Origin: Succinispira mobilis DSM 6222
GTDB taxonomy: Bacteria > Bacillota > Negativicutes > Acidaminococcales > Succinispiraceae
Length of the DNA: 64,000 nt
Assembly (NCBI RefSeq): GCF_000384135.1
Contig: NZ_KB913028.1
Coordinates: 368,351 to 432,350 of the forward strand
Direction: 5' to 3'
The stretch's first letter is position 1. Each line of letters starts with the position of its first letter. This document shows, one piece after another, positions 1-8,994 of the stretch. The notes under the pieces are model-generated. The model was not told the DNA's origin. It did not search any database and saw only the letters and a program-made list of their open reading frames with translations. The translations under genes and the position numbers were made by a program.

Positions 1-762
1 GAGCGCACCTCTTTTTTGACAGCCAACATTAAGGCAAAATGTAAAGTGGGCGCTTGTCATTTTCTGTTTCGACCATTTTATAATCAGGTGATTAAGCTTA
101 AACGCCAACTGCACGCTGCTGATATGTATTTGCAAGTATTGCAGCAGTTAGGAATTACCCAAGATTTAACTAATCAAGGTTTGCAAATGCCTGTAAGTGA
201 AGCGGCTTTGGCAGTAAGTGCGCAATTTTACCAACAAGCAGGTTTAAAGGTGCAGGAAAAATTGATTGGCTTAAATATTGGCAGTGCAGTACTAACTAAG
301 CGCTGGGCGGGGGAACGTTTTGCGCAGGTAGCCGATAGCTTAAATGCGCAAGGGTATCGAGTAGTGTTTTTTGGTGGGACAATGGATGCTGAATTAGTTC
401 AAGATGCAGTAAGTTATATGCACACTCAACCACTAATTGCGACGGGTAAGTTTTCTTTACAAGAGCTAGCCGCGGCAATGCAGCGATGTAGTTTGATTAT
501 CACTAATGATAGTGGGCCGATGCATGTAGCTATTAGCCAAAATGTACCGATTGTAGCGATGTATGGTCCGTCTAGCCCGAAACTCTATGGTCCGTATACG
601 GAACGGGCGCTAATCGTAAGGGCAGAACCGCCTTGCTTAGACTGTGCGGGCGGAATGCGACATAAATGTGAAAAAATGGATTGTATGCGCAATCTGACCG
701 TAGCTCAGGTTTTACAGGCCGCGCAAGAGATGCTAAGGAGTGAAGATAAGAGTGAATTATAG
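1..762 (+). CDS. Glycosyltransferase family 9 (heptosyltransferase-like), 5' end outside window
   Basis: The frame is open from base 1, so the N-terminal domain is cut off by the window edge. The visible part is the C-terminal nucleotide-sugar domain of an ADP-heptose:LPS heptosyltransferase-type enzyme. It has the family signature DSGPMHVA followed by a YGPSSP segment. A cysteine-rich tail (CLDC, then two further Cys) is common in GT9 proteins. Such enzymes add heptose or a related sugar to the LPS inner core at the cytoplasmic face of the inner membrane. The next gene overlaps its end, so the two are probably co-transcribed. The acceptor and donor cannot be read from the sequence. Confidence 0.85.
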   Translation, partial: ERTSFLTANIKAKCKVGACHFLFRPFYNQVIKLKRQLHAADMYLQVLQQLGITQDLTNQGLQMPVSEAALAVSAQFYQQAGLKVQEKLIGLNIGSAVLTKRWAGERFAQVADSLNAQGYRVVFFGGTMDAELVQDAVSYMHTQPLIATGKFSLQELAAAMQRCSLIITNDSGPMHVAISQNVPIVAMYGPSSPKLYGPYTERALIVRAEPPCLDCAGGMRHKCEKMDCMRNLTVAQVLQAAQEMLRSEDKSEL

Positions 763-1537
763 AATAACGCTAATGCTCTTTAGTGATAAAGCAGAGGAAA
801 TAATTCAAGCAAAAAAAATAAGTTGTTTACTGAGAGAAAAATTTTTAGAAGCTCACATAACTCTAGCTACGTTTGAGCAATACAAAAGTTTGTTTTCTAG
901 TGACTTGAATTTAGATGAACTTTTGATTTTTAAAAATAAGTTAGGAATAAAAGAATTTATGGAAATCAGAAAAACTTTTTATCGGCGTGAAACAAACCTA
1001 ATAATAAATATGGCGAAAAACAGTTTATCGAGAGCATTATTGTTTTTTACTAACTTGAAAAAAAAACCAAATAGATTTGATACGTTAAAGATAAAGTCGG
1101 CTGAAGAGGCAATAAAAAGTCTATCATTATCTGGGATTGAAAATATTGAAACTGAAATATTCTTTTCAGGAAAAGATGAAAAAATATTTGAAGAAATAAT
1201 AAATTTAAATAAAGACATTAAGAAAGATTTAAATAAAAATGTGAATTTGATTTTTATTGAGAACATTAGTGATTCAAATTGTTTATTTAAAAGGAAAATA
1301 ATATTAGAAAATGAAGATAGAGAACATACAATTAGGATTGTGCTTGTTAATAGTGAAAAAGAAAAAAAATTTTTTGAGGAAATATACGGGAAAAAAAGGA
1401 AAATAATATTTATGAAGTTTAGTTATAGTTTAGCAAGCTTAATAATAGATAATATAGATAAAGTATTGACCAACAATAAAATTATAAGTTATATAGCTAG
1501 GGTTAAAAAGAAGAAAAATTTGTTACTCGACATTTAA
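752..1537 (+). CDS. Unrecognised AT-rich protein in LPS core cluster
   Basis: A protein of about 261 residues that I do not recognise. It is rich in Lys, Glu, Ile and Asn, with no signal peptide and no clear membrane segment. GTG at 752 is preferred because AAGGAG lies 11 bases upstream; a GTG at 740 would overlap that site. The start overlaps the end of the preceding GT9 gene, and a GT2 gene follows after 24 bases, so it is probably translated with LPS core genes. Base composition is much more AT-rich than the flanking GT9 gene, suggesting separate acquisition. It could be a highly divergent sugar transferase, but no DXD or GT-B motif is evident. Confidence 0.6.
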   Translation: MNYRITLMLFSDKAEEIIQAKKISCLLREKFLEAHITLATFEQYKSLFSSDLNLDELLIFKNKLGIKEFMEIRKTFYRRETNLIINMAKNSLSRALLFFTNLKKKPNRFDTLKIKSAEEAIKSLSLSGIENIETEIFFSGKDEKIFEEIINLNKDIKKDLNKNVNLIFIENISDSNCLFKRKIILENEDREHTIRIVLVNSEKEKKFFEEIYGKKRKIIFMKFSYSLASLIIDNIDKVLTNNKIISYIARVKKKKNLLLDI

Positions 1538-1561
1538 ATATAATATTTAGGAGAATGAATT

Positions 1562-2326
1562 ATGGATTTAAGTGTACTAATTTTGGCTAAAAATGAAGAG
1601 AAAAATATCAAAGAATGTATTGAAAGTGTGAGTTTTGCAGAAGAAATAATTGTTATTGATGACTTTAGTGTTGATAATACAAAGAAAATAGCTGAAGAGA
1701 TGGGCGCAAAAGTTTATCAACGTTCTATGAGTGGTGATTGGGGGGCTCAACAAACTTATGCTATAGAAAAGGCATCAAAAAAATGGATTTTTTTTATAGA
1801 TGCAGATGAGCGAGTTACTCCTGAATTAGCACAAGAGATTAAAGAAACAGTTAAAGCAGATAAAAATTATGGGTATTGGATAAAAAGAATAAATCATTTT
1901 AATTATAAATTGGTTAATTATGGACCATTGAGTCCAGATTATGTTTGCCGTTTAATGCCTAAAGAAGGATCTTATGTTGAAGGGTTTGTACATCCGAAAA
2001 TTGTGCATAAATTTACCGACAGAAAGATGAAGTCAAATATGATTCACTACACTTATAATAATTGGGAACAATATATTAATAAAATGAATCAATATTCCTC
2101 ATTAGCAGCAGAAAAAAACTTTAAGAATGGGAAAACTATGAATTTTATTCTAGACATAATATTAAGACCATTATTTGCTTTTTTCAAGATGTATATTTTA
2201 AAAAAGGGCTTTTTAGATGGGAAAATAGGGTATATGCTTTCGGCAAATTATGCTAATTATACCATGAATAAATATATAAAACTTGGTTATTTGCAAGAAA
2301 AAAGGAAAAGTTGCTATAAGGAGTAA
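1562..2326 (+). CDS. Glycosyltransferase family 2, WaaE/KdtX-like
   Basis: A 254-residue GT-A enzyme. The N-terminus has LILAKNEEKNI and VIDDFSVDNT, the usual nucleotide-binding start of GT2. The metal-binding motif DADERV sits at about residue 80. Downstream the order resembles WaaE/KdtX lipopolysaccharide core glucosyltransferases, with a conserved HP segment (EGFVHPKIVH) and a hydrophobic stretch near residues 200-220. It probably adds a hexose to the inner core. The ATG has a GGAG site 8 bases upstream. It lies 24 bases after the unknown gene and 2 bases before the next GT9 gene. Donor and acceptor are not determinable. Confidence 0.85.
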   Translation: MDLSVLILAKNEEKNIKECIESVSFAEEIIVIDDFSVDNTKKIAEEMGAKVYQRSMSGDWGAQQTYAIEKASKKWIFFIDADERVTPELAQEIKETVKADKNYGYWIKRINHFNYKLVNYGPLSPDYVCRLMPKEGSYVEGFVHPKIVHKFTDRKMKSNMIHYTYNNWEQYINKMNQYSSLAAEKNFKNGKTMNFILDIILRPLFAFFKMYILKKGFLDGKIGYMLSANYANYTMNKYIKLGYLQEKRKSCYKE

Positions 2327-2328
2327 AT

Positions 2329-3348
2329 ATGTATAAGAATATACTTGTTTCACAAGTAAAGCATATTGGCGATGCGATATTTACAACAGGAAGTATACAA
2401 ATACTAAAAAAAAGATTTCCAGAAGCTAAAATATATTTATTGGTTTTGCCACATATAGAGCCACTTTTCTATCAACATGAGTTGCTAGAAGGTGTTTTAG
2501 TTTTAAACTATAATTCGAAGAAAACTTCTGCAATAGAAATGTTTAGATTTTCGCAGGAATTAAAAAATTATAATTTTGATCTTATGATATCATATGATTA
2601 TAAACCAAGACCACTTATTTTAGGCTTTTTAGCAGGGATTAAAGAACGCTGGGCTGGATATGTTTATGAAAGACAAGACAAAAATATAGTTTTAAAATTT
2701 AGCACGAGATTTTTAAGAACTAATTATGATGAGAATACAATACATCAATCAGAAATATTTCGGAGATTTACAGTTGGGTTATTAGAAAAGGATTATTCTT
2801 TAGAACCCAATAGTTTACCGCAACCAACAAAAATAAATATTGACAAATGGGAAAAAACTTTCAAAAGTACTAAGAAAAAAATAATATTTTGCGTTAGAGG
2901 AACACATTATTCTAAAAACTGGAGTAAAATAAAATTTGCGAAATTATTGGATAGGTGTGCAGCTAACGGATTTGAATGTGTAATATTAGGTGCAAACTTA
3001 GACTATTACTATATTGAAGAAATAAAAGAATTGTGCTTTTCTAATCCGAAAAATATAGCGGGTAAGACAAGTTTGCAAGATCTTACAAGTTTATTTGCAG
3101 TTTTTGATTTATTAGTAAGTGTTGATACAGGTACAGGTCATATTGCGGCAACAACTGATATTCCGATAATTACTATTTTTTTAGGGAGTAATCCCGCTAA
3201 GTGGCGACCAATTAGTAAAAACAGTTATGTTATTTGTTCTAAAGAGAATGAGGATGCAATAAACAAAACAGGAAATAATATTTATATAAAAGATAGAGTT
3301 GATGTAGATGATGTTTACAAATTGATAGAAGAAATAATTTTTAGTTAA
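2329..3348 (+). CDS. Glycosyltransferase family 9 (heptosyltransferase-like)
   Basis: A complete 339-residue GT9 protein. The N-terminus (ILVSQVKHIGDAIFTT) is the typical acceptor-domain start with the conserved GD. The C-terminal domain carries VSVDTGTGHIAA, the variant of the GT9 DTGPxH signature, followed by FLGSNPAKWRP. The role inferred from the family is transfer of heptose or a similar sugar to the growing LPS core. It follows the GT2 gene by 2 bases, with a TAAGGAG ribosome site inside that gene's end. It lacks the Cys-rich tail of the first GT9 in this window, so the two are not recent duplicates. Confidence 0.88.
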   Translation: MYKNILVSQVKHIGDAIFTTGSIQILKKRFPEAKIYLLVLPHIEPLFYQHELLEGVLVLNYNSKKTSAIEMFRFSQELKNYNFDLMISYDYKPRPLILGFLAGIKERWAGYVYERQDKNIVLKFSTRFLRTNYDENTIHQSEIFRRFTVGLLEKDYSLEPNSLPQPTKINIDKWEKTFKSTKKKIIFCVRGTHYSKNWSKIKFAKLLDRCAANGFECVILGANLDYYYIEEIKELCFSNPKNIAGKTSLQDLTSLFAVFDLLVSVDTGTGHIAATTDIPIITIFLGSNPAKWRPISKNSYVICSKENEDAINKTGNNIYIKDRVDVDDVYKLIEEIIFS

Positions 3349-3377
3349 AAAATAAGTTGTTTATCTAGGAGAAAATT

Positions 3378-4175
3378 ATGATACCAAAGATAATACATTA
3401 TGTATGGGTAGGAAATGCAGTAAAAGATGAATTAGTCGAATCTTGTATTGCCTCATGGAAGAAATATTTACCAGATTACCAAATTATTGAGTGGAATAAT
3501 GAAAAAGTAAAAGATATCGATAATAGATATATGCAAGAGGCTTTTAAGGCTGAAAAATGGGCGTTTGTTTCAGACTATGTGCGTCTATATGCCTTGAACA
3601 AGTTTGGTGGATTTTATTTTGATACAGATTTAGAAATAAAAAGAAATCTAGATGAATTTTTAAAACTTGATTTTTGTACTTGCTATGAAAAACTTGGGAA
3701 TAAAAGTAATCCAGTAATGACGGCATTTCTAGCTGCAGAGAAAGGTAATTCAATCATTAAAGATTTAATGATTGAATATGATGGTAGAACTTTCATAACA
3801 GCAAAAGGTTATGACTTAACGACAAATGTACATCATGTGAAAAAATATTTTGAAAAAACCCATTCCCTTTATGCCCCCTATAATATACATGAGAAGAAAG
3901 AAATTAGGAAAGGTGAGATTATCTTCCCTTATTTTTATTTTTGCATAGATGAAGGTGAAAATACTTATGCAGTTCACAAACTAAGTGGGTCATGGCTTAA
4001 TGGATATGAAAAAAGATTAAAATTACGATTAGGTAGATACTTTCTTGTGGTATATAAAAGACAGAAAAATAATTCCACAAATGAAATAGAATTAAAAGGC
4101 AAGGAAAAGATCATTGCCAAGATAAAGATAACTAAGCGAAAATATTTAGCTATAGTAAGTGATTTAGAGTATTAA
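3378..4175 (+). CDS. GT32-like glycosyltransferase with DXD motif
   Basis: A 265-residue protein starting MIPKIIHYVWVG, the hallmark of OCH1/capsular GT32-type sugar transferases. The central segment has KWAFVSDYVRLYAL followed by FGGFYFDTDLEI, where DTD is the metal and nucleotide-sugar DXD site. A C-terminal HKLSGSW segment is also typical. The role is transfer of a hexose or hexosamine onto LPS or O-polysaccharide in the cytoplasm. It has a clear AGGAG site and sits 29 bases after the GT9 gene in the same direction. Its AT-rich composition matches the three genes before it. Confidence 0.82.
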   Translation: MIPKIIHYVWVGNAVKDELVESCIASWKKYLPDYQIIEWNNEKVKDIDNRYMQEAFKAEKWAFVSDYVRLYALNKFGGFYFDTDLEIKRNLDEFLKLDFCTCYEKLGNKSNPVMTAFLAAEKGNSIIKDLMIEYDGRTFITAKGYDLTTNVHHVKKYFEKTHSLYAPYNIHEKKEIRKGEIIFPYFYFCIDEGENTYAVHKLSGSWLNGYEKRLKLRLGRYFLVVYKRQKNNSTNEIELKGKEKIIAKIKITKRKYLAIVSDLEY

Positions 4176-4201
4176 CATAAATTTATAAAAAGAAAGTAGT
4201 T

Positions 4202-5419
4202 GTGTTATTAATGAAAACTGTTGGATTGCATGATATAGGTGTAAAACTTATTATTGCCTTAACATTTATATTGACTTTTTACAGAACTGGTAGCAATATT
4301 GTTTTAGGATTGTTAGCAGTAACTTCAATAATTTATTATCTGAAAAATTGGCGTCAAATAAAGCTGGAAATATATCCTTTTGTGGATCGGTTTTTTATAG
4401 CAATGTTCATAATGATGATTATTGTAGTATTTTTTTCGCAAAATATTAATATTAGCATTATTTGGTTTGCGTGGATATGTACACGATATTTGCCGATCTT
4501 TATTTATCGACCGTTTTTAGAAGAAAATTTTGTTGCGGAAAATTTTTTTAAGGCTTTGGCTTTAGGAAGTGTTTTATGCTTTGTTTTTGTGGCCGGGCAA
4601 GTATTTATGCACAAGGCGATAATTCATAATGGTGCGCCCCGTGGGGCTGGAATTTTAGGAATTATGAATGTAGCTGGAATGTGTAGTATTATAATACCTA
4701 TTTTTGTAGCTCTAACAATGGAAAGCTGGCAAAAACATCAATATCGCTTAGGCAATATTTATCTAGTGGTAGTGTTAGCTAATATGGCTACGTTACTGTT
4801 GAACGGTACAAGAGGTGCGTGGTTAGCTACAGCTGTAGCGATAATAAGTTATTTTATTTTGTTTTGGCGGCCGCGGCTAAGAACTTGGCTAATAGTGCTA
4901 ATTATTTTAGCGGCGTTATTATTAGGAATTAGTCAACTAGGTATAATAAAAAGCCGTACTGCCAACAATATGGAAAATCGGATGTCGGTTGTTACCAGAT
5001 TGCAGATGTGGGAATTGGGCTGGAAAACCTTTTTGCAACGACCTTTGGTTGGGGTAGGCTATGGTAATGTACCTAATTATGAATATAAGGTGGAACAGGG
5101 CGACTATAAGGTAGTACTAAGAGATAAGCTAAATAAGCAGGATATGGCTCATTTACATAATCTATATATGCAAACTTTGGCCGAAGCAGGGATCGTTGGG
5201 ATGACAGCCTTAATAAGTTTTCTCGGGAGCATTTTTTATACCTTTTGGCAAAAACGAAATTTTCTTTGGAGTAAAATTGCAACGGTGGCTTTAATTGGAT
5301 TTCTAGGACATAGCATGTTTGATTATACGTATGGGATAAGTTCAGAAATGTATTTGATTACATTAGTAATAACTTTGACTTTGGTTCGTTTAAAAAAAGG
5401 AGCAGATCATAGAGATTAG
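4202..5419 (+). CDS. O-antigen ligase-like membrane protein (Wzy_C)
   Basis: A polytopic membrane protein of about 405 residues with roughly ten hydrophobic segments. A large loop lies between residues 265 and 325, then the signature LHNLYMQTLAEAGIVG. This His-Asn plus Glu-x-Gly pattern is typical of WaaL ligases and Wzy polymerases (Wzy_C). WaaL joins undecaprenyl-linked polysaccharide to lipid A-core on the periplasmic side. The position at the end of a core-sugar operon favours ligase over polymerase, but this cannot be settled here. GTG 4202 is taken as start; ATG 4211 is equally possible, since the ribosome site is weak. Confidence 0.8.
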   Translation: MLLMKTVGLHDIGVKLIIALTFILTFYRTGSNIVLGLLAVTSIIYYLKNWRQIKLEIYPFVDRFFIAMFIMMIIVVFFSQNINISIIWFAWICTRYLPIFIYRPFLEENFVAENFFKALALGSVLCFVFVAGQVFMHKAIIHNGAPRGAGILGIMNVAGMCSIIIPIFVALTMESWQKHQYRLGNIYLVVVLANMATLLLNGTRGAWLATAVAIISYFILFWRPRLRTWLIVLIILAALLLGISQLGIIKSRTANNMENRMSVVTRLQMWELGWKTFLQRPLVGVGYGNVPNYEYKVEQGDYKVVLRDKLNKQDMAHLHNLYMQTLAEAGIVGMTALISFLGSIFYTFWQKRNFLWSKIATVALIGFLGHSMFDYTYGISSEMYLITLVITLTLVRLKKGADHRD

Positions 5420-5500
5420 TATGGATAAATTAGAGAAAATTTATCGGGAATTATAAAACTTAGAGATAATAATTGTAAAAATTAGGTAGGGAAGTAAAAA

Positions 5501-6433
5501 ATGCAGAATCAAATGCTGAGTAAAGCGGGAAGTTCTTTTGAACAAATTTTTGTGATCTTTAATATGTCTTCAGGTAAAAGTGTTTTTAGCGATAGTCTAG
5601 AACGAGTGCGTAAGTTGGTTAAAGGCTTACGGCAAGCATATAGTAAATCAGAAGTTCATTTTGTAGGCGTGGATACTTTTGCCGAAGCGCGCCTACAAAC
5701 CAAAGTAGCTTGTGATATGCAAGTAGATTTATTGATTGTAGCTGGTGGCGATGGCACCTTGCGCGAAGTGACAGATATGGTTTGTAAGAGTTCTTACCAA
5801 CCTAAGATGGCTATTTTTCCGGCGGGGACAGTGAATTTAGTTGCACATGAATTAGATATGCCAGTCGATATCAATGCCTGGATTAAGCGACTAATGCGTG
5901 GCGAAGAGAAAGTAGTTTTTCCAATGTATGCCAATGAACAATTATTTCTTTCCGTTGCGGGGATAGGCTTTGATTCTTATATTGTATCGCAGGTTAAACC
6001 AGCCGAAAAACAACAATTTGGTCGAGCGGCCTATATGTTACATGCTAGCTCACTCTTAAAAAAAGAATGGCAAAAACAGTTTAAATTAACTATTGATGGC
6101 GAAGAACTAGCAGAACAAGCTGCCAGCGTACTGGTTTTACATGGTAAATATTATGCAGGCACTTATAATGTTATTCCCGAAGCCCGCTTATCCGATGATT
6201 TTTTCTATGTCTGCACGATTAGTAGCGTTGTGGCGAAGGACTTAATGAAGTATGTGTTATTGTTGGTTACCGGCTCGTTATTAACTGATAGTGCTGTACA
6301 AGTTTACAAAGCCAAAAATTTGCGTATAACTAGTTGTTTGCCTGATTTTCCTGTACAAGTAGATGGTGATATTTTAGGTAATTTGCCAGTTGAAATAAAA
6401 ATCGCTGATAAATCGTTGTGTTTTATTAAATAA
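5501..6433 (+). CDS. Diacylglycerol/lipid kinase family protein (YegS/BmrU type)
   Basis: A 310-residue soluble protein of the DAGK catalytic family. The nucleotide-binding motif VAGGDGTLREV is at about residues 85-95, preceded by IFNMSSGKS and followed by FPAGTVNLVAHEL, the equivalent of the GTxND loop. The C-terminal beta-rich domain ends with VQVDGDILGNLPVEI, typical of YegS/DagK-type kinases. It phosphorylates a lipid such as diacylglycerol, recycling it into phospholipid synthesis. It sits 81 bases after the O-antigen ligase gene in the same direction, and a strong terminator closes the unit. The lipid substrate is unknown. Confidence 0.85.
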   Translation: MQNQMLSKAGSSFEQIFVIFNMSSGKSVFSDSLERVRKLVKGLRQAYSKSEVHFVGVDTFAEARLQTKVACDMQVDLLIVAGGDGTLREVTDMVCKSSYQPKMAIFPAGTVNLVAHELDMPVDINAWIKRLMRGEEKVVFPMYANEQLFLSVAGIGFDSYIVSQVKPAEKQQFGRAAYMLHASSLLKKEWQKQFKLTIDGEELAEQAASVLVLHGKYYAGTYNVIPEARLSDDFFYVCTISSVVAKDLMKYVLLLVTGSLLTDSAVQVYKAKNLRITSCLPDFPVQVDGDILGNLPVEIKIADKSLCFIK

Positions 6434-6545
6434 TATAAGGTAGATATACTTGAATATATAGAATATATAACATGAATAGTGAGCTTGATTAAGTAAATAT
6501 CATTAGTGGTTTGGGCATAAGTAAATAAGGTTCTTAAACTAAAAG

Positions 6546-6595
6546 CAGTCTATAGTAGCAAAATTCACTTGCTACTATAGACTGTTAATTTTTTT
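6546..6595 (+). terminator. Strong intrinsic terminator after the lipid kinase gene
   Basis: A perfect 15-bp inverted repeat (6546-6560 with 6570-6584, 9-base loop) is followed by TTAATTTTTTT. It lies 112 bases after the lipid kinase stop and before the convergent minus-strand gene ending at 6643, so it could act in both directions. I see no gene in 6434-6545. Confidence 0.85.
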
Positions 6596-6642
6596 GAAAG
6601 TTTACTAAACTTAAGGAATAGCTAAAGATAAGTCAAAGCTTT

Positions 6643-7206
6643 TTATAAAAAAAACTTCGGTAAATTGGGAGCTTTTAAATAGTGCAAAATTTGCAAATCG
6701 GCAGCTAAACGCCAAATAATTAAAAACACACTGCTCGGGAAAATTAATAAATACTCTAACATTGAGCCGACTTTAAAGAGGCGAATTCCAATTTTATACT
6801 TGGGAAAAATCAAAGGCACTTTGCCACAGAGTGCATCTTGGAGAATATGCAGTACACAACCGAGACTATAACAGCCCAAGAGATGTGCAAGTAAGACGGA
6901 GATTGTAGCCCAACTGGGTTGATAGAGAAATAACGGGATACTACTAGGAGCTAGAGTTAAAAAACCAAATTGAGCAGTATAAGCAAAACAACTGAGACAA
7001 ACAATAAAATATGGTGGCAACCAATGGGAGCCTTGACGATGTTTACGGCGCCACTTAGCATAGGCCGGTGTGCCTTGTGCAGGCGGCTTACCTTCAATCC
7101 AATCAGGAAAAGTACTGCCTAATACGCCCGTGCCAGCAACAATAATATTACCAGTAAAACTATATAAAATTGCAGCGGTAGCAACTTTGTGTGATATCCA
7201 TTTCAA
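6643..7206 (-). CDS. YdjM/DUF457-like inner-membrane metal-dependent hydrolase
   Basis: A 187-residue membrane protein with a TTG start. The N-terminus has a conserved His (SHKVATAA), followed by GSTFPDWIEG, RQGSHW and LHILQDALCGKVP. Spaced His and Asp residues inside hydrophobic helices match the YdjM/DUF457 family of LexA-regulated membrane-bound hydrolases, whose substrate is unknown. Four or so membrane helices are visible. It stands alone between a terminator and the RpiR regulator gene. Function beyond membrane location and probable metal binding is not supported. Confidence 0.75.
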   Translation of the reverse strand: MKWISHKVATAAILYSFTGNIIVAGTGVLGSTFPDWIEGKPPAQGTPAYAKWRRKHRQGSHWLPPYFIVCLSCFAYTAQFGFLTLAPSSIPLFLYQPSWATISVLLAHLLGCYSLGCVLHILQDALCGKVPLIFPKYKIGIRLFKVGSMLEYLLIFPSSVFLIIWRLAADLQILHYLKAPNLPKFFL

Positions 7207-7312
7207 ACTTAGCCCACATCCTTTATGAAACGCTTAATTAGCAAAACCACTTATCCCATAATTATAGCAAAAAGCGTCCTATTAGACAAACGTAAGTTCG
7301 AGTAGTTTTAGT

Positions 7313-8131
7313 CTAATGAATATGGGTTTTCACTTTTTTCAAGAGACTTTCTGCTTCAGAGAGCCGTAATTTAGTTTTTTCAGGCATGCTGGCGGCCACA
7401 GCCGTAATCAAAAAATCTAAGAGAAAGATAGCTCCTGTAAGCGAATTATGAAAAGATAAGCTATTATAATAGCAAGGCAAGAGAATGTCTGCATGCTTTA
7501 TTAAGGGCGAATGAACCGAATCGGTAATGGCAATAGTTTGCACTTGCCGCTCTTCTTTAAGGGTTTTAAAAAGTTCGACGGTGTAGTTTGAATAGCGGGG
7601 TAAACAAATAGCAATTAACAAATCCTGGTCGCTAATGTGCAAAACTCGATCCAGTAAAGCTCCTTGGGAGTTAGTTACTAGTTCACAATTGCCTAATAAT
7701 TGATTAAGACCATGGTGGAGCGCATAAGCCAAAGAAAAAGAACTGCGCATGCCAATAATGTAAATACGATTAGCTTTATGAATAGTTTTCAAAGCTTGGG
7801 TAATTAGATCGGTCGTTAAATTGGTATAGGTGGTGTTAATATTGTTAAGTTGCATATCCCAACAATCAGTCAAAAGACTTTGCACATCAATATTCAATTG
7901 AAAATCAGTGCATGCAGGCTGAAATTCTTTTTGAAAAGCTAGGAAATCTGGACAGTTTAACCTTTGTAAGAGGCTGACAAGGTCGGTTTCGGCTGCATTA
8001 CTTTTAATAAGTAGTTCAGCTTGTGAATAGCTGCTAACATCGATACTATTATTGAGAATATAGCTAGCTATATTCTTTTCTGCGGCTGTTAAGGTGGGGA
8101 GCAATCGATCAATATTTTTTAGTATTTGCAT
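7313..8131 (-). CDS. MurR/RpiR family transcriptional regulator
   Basis: A protein of about 272 residues with an N-terminal RpiR-type helix-turn-helix. It starts with the typical TAAEKNIASYIL segment and continues through a weakly conserved recognition helix to residue 75. A C-terminal SIS sugar-phosphate-binding domain follows (RIYIIGMRSSFSLAY, then LLIAICLPRYSNYTVEL). ATG 8131 is chosen because GGAGG lies 6 bases upstream; a longer frame to 8149 lacks a site. The gene diverges from the thrE-like pair with only 88 bases between starts, so it may control that exporter, itself, or both. The ligand is unknown. Confidence 0.85.
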   Translation of the reverse strand: MQILKNIDRLLPTLTAAEKNIASYILNNSIDVSSYSQAELLIKSNAAETDLVSLLQRLNCPDFLAFQKEFQPACTDFQLNIDVQSLLTDCWDMQLNNINTTYTNLTTDLITQALKTIHKANRIYIIGMRSSFSLAYALHHGLNQLLGNCELVTNSQGALLDRVLHISDQDLLIAICLPRYSNYTVELFKTLKEERQVQTIAITDSVHSPLIKHADILLPCYYNSLSFHNSLTGAIFLLDFLITAVAASMPEKTKLRLSEAESLLKKVKTHIH

Positions 8132-8219
8132 AACAAGCCTCCGTAACATATAATTATAAGTATATTATAACAAATTTTACAGAAATGGTTGGAAGAAAAT
8201 TTTTGCGGTGGAGGTTGGA

Positions 8220-8993
8220 ATGGTTACGCAACTAACAAAAGAAGAAAGCATTAAAGTTGCTCTCTTAGTGGGGGAAATCTTGTTAAAAAGTGGCGCAGAA
8301 ACATATCGGGTAGAAGATACTGTTAAACGCATTTGTGCCGTAAATGGCTATCATGATATTCAACCCTTTGTGACACCAACCTTAATTTTGATTGGTGATA
8401 ATTCTATGGATAACAAAATGAGTTTAGTCAGAATTAATACGCGCAGCATCAACTTAGAACGGGTAGCGGCAATTAACGATTTTTCCTATGGTTATGCTGC
8501 TTGCAAGTTGGATTTTACGGAAACGCTCTTATATTTACAAGGAGTTGCGAAACAAACTGGCTATAAGGCCCAAAGTCATATTTGGGCTTCAGGTATTGGC
8601 TCGGCGATGTTTACGGTTATGTTAGGCGGTAATTGGGCTGATTTTGTAGCTTCGTTAATGGTAGGCGCGATTGCTATGTATTGCTATCAAGCTTCAGAAC
8701 GGATGTATTCCTCGTTTTTTATTTCCAATATGTTAGCTGGTTTAGTAATTGGCGGCTTAGCCTGTATTGCTAGCAGTATCTATGCCATTTGTAGTGTTGA
8801 TAAAATAATTGTTGGTTCAGTAATGCCCTTTGTGCCAGGTTTAGCTTTTACTAATGGGGTGCGCGATTTTCTTTCCGGTGATCTAATTGCTGGCAATTCA
8901 CGGATTGCAGAAGCGATAATTATTGCCTGTTCCATTGCCGTAGGCGTTGGATTTATGATGAAAATATTTATTATTTTACAAGGTAGGCTGTAA
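8220..8993 (+). CDS. Threonine/serine exporter family, large subunit (ThrE N-terminal domain, DUF1212)
   Basis: About 257 residues. The N-terminal cytosolic part (VALLVGEILLKSGAETYRVED) is the hallmark of the ThrE/DUF1212 family, followed by five hydrophobic helices including PFVPGLAFTNGVRDFLSGD. In Corynebacterium ThrE is one fused protein exporting Thr and Ser; in many Firmicutes it is split in two as here. ATG 8220 is chosen because GGTGGAGG lies 5 bases upstream; the upstream GTG overlaps that site. The partner gene follows after one base. The exported amino acid is inferred from the family only. Confidence 0.87.
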   Translation: MVTQLTKEESIKVALLVGEILLKSGAETYRVEDTVKRICAVNGYHDIQPFVTPTLILIGDNSMDNKMSLVRINTRSINLERVAAINDFSYGYAACKLDFTETLLYLQGVAKQTGYKAQSHIWASGIGSAMFTVMLGGNWADFVASLMVGAIAMYCYQASERMYSSFFISNMLAGLVIGGLACIASSIYAICSVDKIIVGSVMPFVPGLAFTNGVRDFLSGDLIAGNSRIAEAIIIACSIAVGVGFMMKIFIILQGRL

Positions 8994-8994
8994 T

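Noticed and set aside
7270-7320. Inverted repeat ATTAGAC/GTCTAAT downstream of the RpiR gene
   Set aside because: Only 7 pairs with a loop of about 23 bases, overlapping the stop codon; too weak to call a terminator.
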